DNA of 26,454 nt from a virus. The DNA lies in IMG/VR virus record IMGVR_UViG_3300044846_005046, positions 1 to 26,454 of that record, one strand, 5' to 3'. The position numbers and the translations under genes are program-made. Under the pieces are notes generated by a model. The model was not told the origin of the DNA, ran no database searches, and saw only the letters and a program-made list of their open reading frames with translations. This document shows positions 15,431 to 23,842 of this stretch, piece by piece. Each line of letters begins with the position of its first letter. Positions within the stretch are counted from its first letter, which is position 1.

Positions 15431-15462
15431 AAAGGGATAGCTTCGGCTGTCCCTTTTTTTTT
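15431..15462. terminator. Bidirectional UUCG-hairpin terminator between convergent genes
   Basis: The stem AAAGGGATAGC (15431-15441) pairs with GCTGTCCCTTT (15446-15456) across a TTCG tetraloop, with one wobble. On the + strand nine T residues follow (15454-15462); on the - strand the A-rich run before the stem gives a T-rich tail. It sits between the + strand gene ending at 15394 and the - strand giant gene ending at 15473, so it can terminate both. Confidence 0.9.
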
Positions 15463-15472
15463 AACTTCATAA

Positions 15473-18400
15473 TTAATCTAAATTTTCAAAAGTTTCATAC
15501 TTTTTAATGGCCCAATAAGCATCTCTATTTTTACCTTTAACACCATACATAGTTCCAATATTATTCCAAATTTTATATTTACCTTTCTTTTGCCAAGAAT
15601 AAGGTCCAACATCTTGTGAATATACAGCATCAGGATTATCAAAAGCCATATCTTTTAAATTACCCATAATTTTTATATAAACCTTTAAAGTATTTTGTGT
15701 TGCAATAGTTGTTGATCCAAAATAATTAAACATTGCTTTGGTACCAAATCCAGGAACAAAAGCTTGATTTTCTACCTGAGTCATCATTAATAAATATAAT
15801 AAATGATTTTCATAGTGTCCAATATTAGTTTCACCTCTTGCTTTAATTTTAGCCCATCTTTCTGGATCTTCTGGATCATAACCAAACATCCAACTTCCTA
15901 CTATACTTGCAAGTATAAATAATAATAATCCTTCAGCTACAACTTTTTTCATTGCAGCTTTTTCTTCTCTTGTTAATAAAGGCCAATCTTTACCAATACT
16001 TCTGGCAAGATTATATATATTTATCATAGCAGTTGGATAGTAACCTCTTTCTAAAGTATTTGTATCCCAATTATAAACATGTCCTCCACGGTTACCTTTT
16101 GTAGTATCCATTTGATACTTATCCATAAACATACCTGTAGCAAATCTTTTGTAGAATGTAAATGCTCTATACCAAAGATATTTTTCAGCATGCGGAGTAT
16201 CAAACTTATCCATAGATCCAGTAGCTTTTTTATTAACACCTTGAACTAATAGTTTCATCCTATTAAATTCTTTAGCATTACCTACTTCAATTTCTTGACC
16301 AATTTGTAAATCTGATATAGAAGTAATATCTGCACGTTTTTTTAATTCCTCTACAGAAATATTATATTTCTTAGCAATACTATCAAGAGTTTCACCTCCA
16401 GTATATACATGATTTACTTCTCTAAATCCATAATTAGGATCAATACCATCTTTTAATTGTAATATACCTTGAGCATCTGTTGTCCAAGCTTCTGCATATG
16501 GAATTGATACACCATTTTGATCAACATATTTATTATACATTACTCCCCAGAATAATTCCATAGAAGCTTCATATTCCATAGTTCTTCTAAAATCAAAAGC
16601 ATAAGTCATATCAGAAATATCCTTAGCTATTGATCTAGATGAAGATCTACCAAATTCTGATCTAGTTCTAAGAGCTGGGTCAAATCTTTCAATTAATTGT
16701 ATATCTTGAGTTTTCATACCTTTTGCATATACATCTTTAAATATCCAATATGCAGCAGACTCTTTAGCTTTAAGTTTACCTTTTGCTAAAGAAGCTAAAG
16801 TGAGGTGTTTTCCTCCAGAAGCTAAAATAACATTTTGATATAGCATTCCCCAACGGTTTTTAATTGCAGATTGTGGATCAAAAGCAATAAAAGCTCTAGA
16901 AGATCTTCTAAATAAACCTTGAAATATTTTAGTTATACCAGGATTCTTTTTTTCAAAATCACTATTTGGTTTACCATAAAAAGTTTTATTAATTAAATAA
17001 TCAATAGCATCCTTTCTATTATTATATTCATCTTTTAAATATTCTTTTTTACCTGTAAGTACAAATTTATCTTTATCAACTTTACCTAATTCTTTAATAG
17101 GATTTTCTTCCAATACACTGCTTAAAGCTTGTGCTATTGGTTCATTTTCTCTTAAAGTTTCTTGTTCATTTAATGATAAAAGATATTCATACATACCTCT
17201 CATAACATCTTTAGATACAAGATCAGCATCTAAATTATATGTACCCCTTACAGGTATTTTACTTTTAGCATTCCCTTCTAAATCTGTAGATACTAAAACA
17301 TCTCCTTCATCAAAGTTATAGCCGTATTCTACATCATCTGCAGATTTACCAAACATTGTTGCCCAAATGTCTTTAAAACTATTTACTTTTTTAGTTACAC
17401 CATCTTTAACTTGTCCAGACTCAAGATATTCTAAGTTACTTCTTCTACGGAATCTTGGCATATCTAAATAGAGTCTACTATTAGTAGCTTTATTTTCTTG
17501 AATCTTTAACATAGATTCTGTAACTGCCTTGAGTAATTTAAATTCAGCAGAATTTTTATCTAATGCTTCATATTTTTCATTCATGTATTTATTATCAAAT
17601 GCTGAATTTAAATCTCCTGGTGTATAAGCTCTAGGTAAAAAGTTTCCACGGTTATCTATTATAGTACCTACATAATTATCCCAACTTTCTCCTCTTGGAA
17701 TAGTAAGTAAACTATTTTTAAGTACACTCTTAGTATATTTTCCAGATGGTACTCCTTCTTTAATAATTTCTTCTTTAGTATAAGGATCAATAAGAGTAGT
17801 TTTTTGATAAGCTGATTCATAAGAAGGTTTAGTTACTGTCCAAACATTAAGTCTTAGATTACTATTAATAGTTTCTCCAGAAGCAAAATCAAATCTTTGT
17901 TTAGTATAGTGATTTCTTGTAAACCATTGTGTAAAATCTTTACTTGCAGCCATAGCTTGTTCTAGATTAGTAGAATTAATCCATGAATCTGCATTATCTA
18001 TAGTAATTTCAGGAAGACCTAAATCTCTTATAGCATAATTAAAAGCTTCTATATAATAATCAGTAGCTTCCTTTGTACTTATATCTGATAGTTCACTAAA
18101 TTTAGTACGTAAAATTTGTTGCTCAAGAGGACTTAAGGCCATTTCATTTTTAACTGCATAAAGTTTTGCATAGTCTTCTCTTTCTTCAGCAGTTAATTCT
18201 TGGTTAAGAGATGACTTTTTAACATAACCTTTAAGTCTTGCAAGTTCTTCTTTAAGTAAACCACTTTTCTTATCAAAACTTGCTTCTAATGCAACAATTT
18301 TTTCTTCTATAGTTCTTAATAAATCTATTTGCTCAGGAGTAAAATTAACACCATTAGGTTGTCCATTATTATCAGCAGTTGAATTTGCTAATCTATATCT

Positions 18401-21400
18401 TTCTTTATATAACTCAGCAAGATCCATTACAACTTGAGATTTAATTCCTGCTTTTTCAGAAATTTTTCTTATATCTTCAAAAATTTGTTGTCTTGATTTA
18501 TAATATTCAGATGTATATGCTGTCTTTAAATTCTTTTTAAAGAATCTATCCATTTCTTTTTGATATAGATTTTTATCATCTCCTTCTGCAGGTCTTTGTT
18601 CTGGATCTATGCCCCTAGCAAGTAATTGATTAGAAAAGTTATCTAAATCTTTTTGGATACGGTCTGTATCTGAACTATAGTCATACATACCTCTACTTAA
18701 CTCACGGTGTTTTTGTCTAAGCAAAACTCTTTCAAGTTCTTCACCAGTCTTAGGCTTACCATCAAGACCATAAGTATCAAACAATCTATTGTATTCTAAT
18801 CTAGCTTGCTCTTCTGAGTCACCTAGTTCATACATATCTTCAAGTTCTAGAAAATGTACATTCTTTAAAGTGTTCATCTTATCTAGATCTTGTTGTCTTT
18901 CTAAAAATGAGTCAAAAGCAACCTTTGGTCCTACAGTTATTTCTTCTTTAGTAAATGGATTTATAACTTTAGCTCCTGTTTTCCATATTTTTTGAATATC
19001 ATAGAATTCTTTTTTAAATTTCCTATGCATATATTTTTCATCAAAATCTTGGATAGCTTCATATGCTTCCTTCATTTTAATTTTATCCTTAGTAGCTTTA
19101 GCTTGATCAAAATTATTTTGCAAGCGGGCTCTATCAGCACGGTAGTTTTTAAATTTATTAAGGAAAGTTAATACATCCTTTTCTTCAAAGACACCATCAT
19201 TAGTAGTGTAACCAATCTTATCAGTAAAGAGAAGCATGTCTCCTAATTGATTTGTTCTTGCAGGATTATAACCTACAGCATTAAGAAGAGGTAATAATTT
19301 TACAGTAATATCATCTGCTTGATTTTGACTTGCTGTTAATGCATCAGACATTTTAGTTTTAATAAAGTTTACAAAACCCCCAGCAATAGGATCATCCATA
19401 TTAGAATAAGGAGTAATCCAGTTAGTAAAGTAACCAAGATCACCTCTTTCCCCACGTAAATATTCTTGAATTTGGTCACGGCCAAGTCTTTTATGATAAT
19501 ATTCTTGAGCTGCATCAACAATTTTTTTAGCTCTTCTATTATCAATATTTAAACCTAAATCTTTAACTTGTAATGTTTTACCATCAGTATTATTAATTAT
19601 TTTATTAATAAATGTTTCAATATCTGCTTCAGAAACACCTTCTGCTTTTAAAATAAGAGTAGCTCTGTCACGGAAGTTATTTTCTACAGCATCTCCCATT
19701 AATTCTGTTTCATTACTAAAGAACTCACTAATGAAATTAAATTCAATTTCTTTTATTTTAGAATTAGCTGTTATAATTGAATCACCAATTGAGTTTAAGG
19801 TCTTATAAAATAAACTGTCTTTACTTAAACCAGGAATTGTTTTTAAATTAGAAATTAATTCTTCTTGTGTTTTTAGGAATCCTTTATAATAAACAACCTT
19901 AGATATATTTTCATTAGTTTGTTTTGCACTACCTTTAATATCTTTTAAAATAACATCAATACCTTCTGTAAAAACTTTAATTTCATTTAATGAATTAATT
20001 AAGGCAAGTGATCTTAATTTAGTTTCTTGTTCAATATCAGCAATGGCATTAATAATATTATCAGGGTTTACATCTTTAGCACTAATGTTTATAGTTTGAT
20101 ATTTTTCTAATTCTTCTTTTACATAATTAAGAATCTTAGTACTTTGTGATTTAAGAAGGTCTTCTTTAACTTTAAATGGAGCTTGTTTAAGTGCATCTAA
20201 CTGTCTTATTACATCATTATAAATCTTATCTATTTGTTGTTGTAATTCTACAACAGGGACAGCTTTTAATTCTGCTATTCTTTCTGCAATTTCATTACTT
20301 CTAAATTCTGCCATTATAGAAGGCTCAATTTGTAAATCTTCAATAACAAATTCTTTATTGGCCAACATATCTGCTAATTGTCCTAATGTAGTTTTTGCAC
20401 TAAGTTTATTTAAATTAACTTTAGTTGCTGTCTTACCAGTAAATAAAGATCTTAAAACTTTTTTAAGAGCAAACATTAGTTTCTCTATAAATTTCCCAAA
20501 AGCTGTTTGGTTATTTGCTTTTTGGGAAGCCATTCTTTCTATAGAAGTAACCATAGCTTCTTCCATAAATCTATCTGACCCTTCTTCTAAATTAGGATAC
20601 TCTGCTTTTATAGCAGCAATAATTTCTTGTCCTTCTATAGTTGATTGAAGCTGAGAGTAAAGACTTTTAAATAATTCTGGATTTTGTTTTAATATACCTT
20701 TTATTAATGGATGAGCAAATTCATGCAATACATTATCTGCAGTTACATTACCTTCAATAATATATATTTTATTGGCATGAAAAAATGCAGGTTGATTCCC
20801 GTAAGGAGTTGGAGTTCTTTCTAAAATTAATGTAGCCATTTCTGGTGTAATAACTTCATACTCCATTCCAAAAGCTGCTTTTAATTTTTCAGCTAAAGCA
20901 ATAGCAATTGCTTTTCCTTTAATAGTATCTGGTTCTTCTAAGCTATCTTCAGGCTCTTCAACTTCTAATTCATCTAGTCTTCTTACTTCCTCAAACTGTT
21001 GATTAAGTTGTTCATCAGTTATCATTGGATTAACTTCAAGAGGAATCTTTTGAAATGGTAAATCAAAATCATCAAGATTTTCAGATGATAAACTAAAACC
21101 TTTATCTTGAACAACTTCACTTCTAATTAAGATTCTTGGGTAAATTCTTGCAGCTGATTTTAATGCTGTAATTTTTGCATTAATAAGAGCTTGTTGATCA
21201 AGTTTAGATTCTTCTTTTTTATTCTTATCTAATACATCTGCTTTTACATATTCAATAGGTACTTTAATATTTTCATTAGTAATTGTAGGTTGAATTGCAG
21301 AATTAAAACTTTCAGTAGTATTTATTCTATAATTCTTGGAATCATATTTTCTATCTTCTATAAAATTTTCTGCATCTTCTTTATTACCAAATTCTTTAAT

Positions 21401-23842
21401 AAGATCTAACTTCATAGTATCTTCATTGTAGGCTACTACATTATATTTATTATTATTTAATGAAATACTAGGCTTAGTAATTTTACCATATTTTTGATCT
21501 AGTATATTATTAATACTAGTTATTAATTTTCTAGTAGATACTGGAGTATCTCCACCAGCTTCTAATCTAAAATTATTTTTTGTTAACCTTATACCAAGTT
21601 CATTATGAACATGTGCTAACTTATCAATTGTATCAGCTAAGTTTGGTAATATAGTAGATATATTACTTAATTGAGGAGCTTTTGTATATGATACTCCAAT
21701 TACTTCAGATTTTTTATTACTAAATTTTTCTGAAGCATCCCATACAGATCCAGAATAAACATCTCCATTAGATGCCCATTTAATATCTTCAGACTTTGGA
21801 TATATAACAAAATTAACACCAGACTCACGCTCTAGATGTCCAAGTTTTACTGATACAGGTTTTGTAAATGCAGATATAACAAATTCACCACCTACTTTTT
21901 CATTAACATCAATATTATCTAATAGATTTTGAAATAAAAGATCAATATCTAATTCAGAATAAGCACCAACAGCTGAATAAAAACCTTGACCTCTTGAATA
22001 AACTTCTTCTGGATTATACTTAATATTATTTTTTTCTTTCCACTCTTCTATAATTTCTTTAGATTGTTCAAATTGTTTGTTTTTTTCTATAAAAGTATTT
22101 ATGGTATTATCTGATAATATCCCACTTTCAATTTTTACTATATTTGTCTGATACTCATAAGATTCTTTATATAACTCTTTAGCTGTATTACTATCAATAG
22201 TATCTATAATAGTTTGTTCTTCATCTTGTATTATGTAATTATTTCCTTGTTTAGAAACATAATAATCACCAATAGTAAAAGAATTTGGAAGTATATTTCC
22301 TATATTAGTATTACTTATATCAACATCTTCAAAACTTTTAGTTAACTCACTTATATGTTGTGAAGCCTCTCCATAAGTTGGAAACTCTACATTATCAGGA
22401 GTAGTGTATTTTACTTTATAACCTGGTAAAATAAGTTTATTATTACTGTATGCAATAATATCTGAGATATCTCCAAGAGTAGCATTTTCAGGTAAGTTTT
22501 GTAAATCAACATTTCTAGAAGTAATTAACTTTCTGATAACTTCATTTAACCTTTTAAGTAACTCTTTTAATAAACTAACTAAATTCTTATTTTGTTTTTT
22601 ATCAATTTTATCAGCAGTCATTAACCCAAGTAATTCAACAAGAGCCTCTTTCTCAATATTTTCTTTTGACTCTGCCTCATATTGAAAAACACTAACATCA
22701 TCTCCCTTTATTTTTAACATGTACTGATTTGCATCATTAGGAAGAGAAAACTTTTTATTAGCAACAAGATTAATTATATCTTCATTAAATTCTCCTTTGT
22801 ATTCTTTATATTGTTCAGTAAGATATTTTTGAACTTTGCTTAAAATTTCATTATTATTTTTTTGTCTTTGAGTTAAAATATCTCCTTCACTAAAACCTAT
22901 TTCTTTTTCTTTAAAGTTATAGGTTCTCTCAACACGGTCATATACTTCTTTTCCTACACCAGCATTTAACTCTTTAATAAGATTATTATAAAGTGTATTA
23001 TTATATGTTTGAATAGTATCCATTAAAGGATGTCCTATAATCTCATGTATGGGAGTATCTAAAGTAGCATAAGCAAGATTAATAATAGCAAGTTTTCTAT
23101 TATCATTTGTTTCTAGTCTTCCTTTAAATTTTTGATTTACATCATTAATAAATTTTGCTGGGATACCTATTCTCTCTGTAAGTCTAACTGCTACATCTTT
23201 CATTACAGACTCAGCAGTTTTAATTCCTTGATCACTAGTTAATTGAAAAAGATAATCATCATTATAGCTTATACCTAATCTTTGAGCATCATCTCTTTGT
23301 ATTTGTCTTGCTTCTTCTGTATTATATTCTTTTTGAGGATCTAGTTCTTCTTCATAATCAAAGTACTCATCATTATTAATCATTTCTTCTAAAGCACTAA
23401 CAGAAATATTTGATTGGCCAGGATCTACTATTCTACTTTTTGCTCTTTCAAGTTTAGCTCCTATATCTAGTGTACCCTTTAATTTTTTAAGACCCCAAGT
23501 GCTTAAATCAGATTCTCCTACTTGTTCAATATTATAAAGACCATATACAGTAGGTACATTATTTTTAAAATTTCTATTATTAATTGCAGATATAGTAGCT
23601 TTTAAACTAATAAGTTGATTACTATTAATTTGTTTGGACATACTTCTTCCAATCTCTTGCTTAACTTTTGAAATAGGAATAAGTCCCAACTCTTGTTTTA
23701 TATTTTTATTAGATATAAAATCTTGATATGTAGGCATTGTATTTGGAAAATATGTATCTAATAATTTAGACACTGTAACTTCTCCAAAGTCATTTACCAT
23801 CTTTGAAATATTCTTATCTCCTAAGTTTAAACACTTACTCAT
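15473..23842 (-). CDS. Giant polyvalent virion-type protein with two zincin-like modules
   Basis: A 2789-residue protein, likely packaged in the virion and injected, as giant proteins of crAss-like phages are. About residues 214-472 form a zincin-like module with HEIIGHPL (His266, Glu267, His271; three residues separate Glu and the second His instead of two) and Glu399. About 580-780 carry segments typical of crAss-like giant proteins (ISAFTKP, YSGSVWDASEK). About 975-1167 form a second, related module with canonical HEFAHPL (His1040, Glu1041, His1044) and Glu1094/1095. Residues about 1170-2300 are long helical regions. A LysM-like domain lies at about 2478-2520 (GETLDSIAKKYNISVEELK) and one hydrophobic segment at about 2630-2652. 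I saw no RNA polymerase DFDGD motif. The start overlaps the upstream stop (ATGA). Enzymatic activity is inferred. Confidence 0.82.
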   Translation of the reverse strand: MSKCLNLGDKNISKMVNDFGEVTVSKLLDTYFPNTMPTYQDFISNKNIKQELGLIPISKVKQEIGRSMSKQINSNQLISLKATISAINNRNFKNNVPTVYGLYNIEQVGESDLSTWGLKKLKGTLDIGAKLERAKSRIVDPGQSNISVSALEEMINNDEYFDYEEELDPQKEYNTEEARQIQRDDAQRLGISYNDDYLFQLTSDQGIKTAESVMKDVAVRLTERIGIPAKFINDVNQKFKGRLETNDNRKLAIINLAYATLDTPIHEIIGHPLMDTIQTYNNTLYNNLIKELNAGVGKEVYDRVERTYNFKEKEIGFSEGDILTQRQKNNNEILSKVQKYLTEQYKEYKGEFNEDIINLVANKKFSLPNDANQYMLKIKGDDVSVFQYEAESKENIEKEALVELLGLMTADKIDKKQNKNLVSLLKELLKRLNEVIRKLITSRNVDLQNLPENATLGDISDIIAYSNNKLILPGYKVKYTTPDNVEFPTYGEASQHISELTKSFEDVDISNTNIGNILPNSFTIGDYYVSKQGNNYIIQDEEQTIIDTIDSNTAKELYKESYEYQTNIVKIESGILSDNTINTFIEKNKQFEQSKEIIEEWKEKNNIKYNPEEVYSRGQGFYSAVGAYSELDIDLLFQNLLDNIDVNEKVGGEFVISAFTKPVSVKLGHLERESGVNFVIYPKSEDIKWASNGDVYSGSVWDASEKFSNKKSEVIGVSYTKAPQLSNISTILPNLADTIDKLAHVHNELGIRLTKNNFRLEAGGDTPVSTRKLITSINNILDQKYGKITKPSISLNNNKYNVVAYNEDTMKLDLIKEFGNKEDAENFIEDRKYDSKNYRINTTESFNSAIQPTITNENIKVPIEYVKADVLDKNKKEESKLDQQALINAKITALKSAARIYPRILIRSEVVQDKGFSLSSENLDDFDLPFQKIPLEVNPMITDEQLNQQFEEVRRLDELEVEEPEDSLEEPDTIKGKAIAIALAEKLKAAFGMEYEVITPEMATLILERTPTPYGNQPAFFHANKIYIIEGNVTADNVLHEFAHPLIKGILKQNPELFKSLYSQLQSTIEGQEIIAAIKAEYPNLEEGSDRFMEEAMVTSIERMASQKANNQTAFGKFIEKLMFALKKVLRSLFTGKTATKVNLNKLSAKTTLGQLADMLANKEFVIEDLQIEPSIMAEFRSNEIAERIAELKAVPVVELQQQIDKIYNDVIRQLDALKQAPFKVKEDLLKSQSTKILNYVKEELEKYQTINISAKDVNPDNIINAIADIEQETKLRSLALINSLNEIKVFTEGIDVILKDIKGSAKQTNENISKVVYYKGFLKTQEELISNLKTIPGLSKDSLFYKTLNSIGDSIITANSKIKEIEFNFISEFFSNETELMGDAVENNFRDRATLILKAEGVSEADIETFINKIINNTDGKTLQVKDLGLNIDNRRAKKIVDAAQEYYHKRLGRDQIQEYLRGERGDLGYFTNWITPYSNMDDPIAGGFVNFIKTKMSDALTASQNQADDITVKLLPLLNAVGYNPARTNQLGDMLLFTDKIGYTTNDGVFEEKDVLTFLNKFKNYRADRARLQNNFDQAKATKDKIKMKEAYEAIQDFDEKYMHRKFKKEFYDIQKIWKTGAKVINPFTKEEITVGPKVAFDSFLERQQDLDKMNTLKNVHFLELEDMYELGDSEEQARLEYNRLFDTYGLDGKPKTGEELERVLLRQKHRELSRGMYDYSSDTDRIQKDLDNFSNQLLARGIDPEQRPAEGDDKNLYQKEMDRFFKKNLKTAYTSEYYKSRQQIFEDIRKISEKAGIKSQVVMDLAELYKERYRLANSTADNNGQPNGVNFTPEQIDLLRTIEEKIVALEASFDKKSGLLKEELARLKGYVKKSSLNQELTAEEREDYAKLYAVKNEMALSPLEQQILRTKFSELSDISTKEATDYYIEAFNYAIRDLGLPEITIDNADSWINSTNLEQAMAASKDFTQWFTRNHYTKQRFDFASGETINSNLRLNVWTVTKPSYESAYQKTTLIDPYTKEEIIKEGVPSGKYTKSVLKNSLLTIPRGESWDNYVGTIIDNRGNFLPRAYTPGDLNSAFDNKYMNEKYEALDKNSAEFKLLKAVTESMLKIQENKATNSRLYLDMPRFRRRSNLEYLESGQVKDGVTKKVNSFKDIWATMFGKSADDVEYGYNFDEGDVLVSTDLEGNAKSKIPVRGTYNLDADLVSKDVMRGMYEYLLSLNEQETLRENEPIAQALSSVLEENPIKELGKVDKDKFVLTGKKEYLKDEYNNRKDAIDYLINKTFYGKPNSDFEKKNPGITKIFQGLFRRSSRAFIAFDPQSAIKNRWGMLYQNVILASGGKHLTLASLAKGKLKAKESAAYWIFKDVYAKGMKTQDIQLIERFDPALRTRSEFGRSSSRSIAKDISDMTYAFDFRRTMEYEASMELFWGVMYNKYVDQNGVSIPYAEAWTTDAQGILQLKDGIDPNYGFREVNHVYTGGETLDSIAKKYNISVEELKKRADITSISDLQIGQEIEVGNAKEFNRMKLLVQGVNKKATGSMDKFDTPHAEKYLWYRAFTFYKRFATGMFMDKYQMDTTKGNRGGHVYNWDTNTLERGYYPTAMINIYNLARSIGKDWPLLTREEKAAMKKVVAEGLLLFILASIVGSWMFGYDPEDPERWAKIKARGETNIGHYENHLLYLLMMTQVENQAFVPGFGTKAMFNYFGSTTIATQNTLKVYIKIMGNLKDMAFDNPDAVYSQDVGPYSWQKKGKYKIWNNIGTMYGVKGKNRDAYWAIKKYETFENLD
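20342..20920 (-). repeat. Zincin-like module, copy 2 (canonical HExxH)
   Basis: Second copy of the internal duplication in the giant protein. HEFAHPL at residues 1040-1046 is followed by EEAMV, then a basic helical stretch ending TLGQLADML. The same order occurs in copy 1 (HEIIGHPL, KEALVELLG, LLKELLKRLNEVIRK, TLGDISDII). Confidence 0.7.
22427..23203 (-). repeat. Zincin-like module, copy 1 (HExxxH variant)
   Basis: First copy of the internal duplication. HEIIGHPL at residues 266-273 has one residue more than HExxH. About 130 residues separate it from the conserved KEALVE segment (Glu399), against about 55 in copy 2. The shared TLGD element closes the module. Confidence 0.65.

Noticed and set aside
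15473-23842. Giant protein as the crAss-like phage RNA polymerase
   Set aside because: I looked for the catalytic DxDxD (DFDGD-like) motif and found none; the nearest is NLDADL, which lacks the spacing and context. The RNA polymerase probably lies outside the window.
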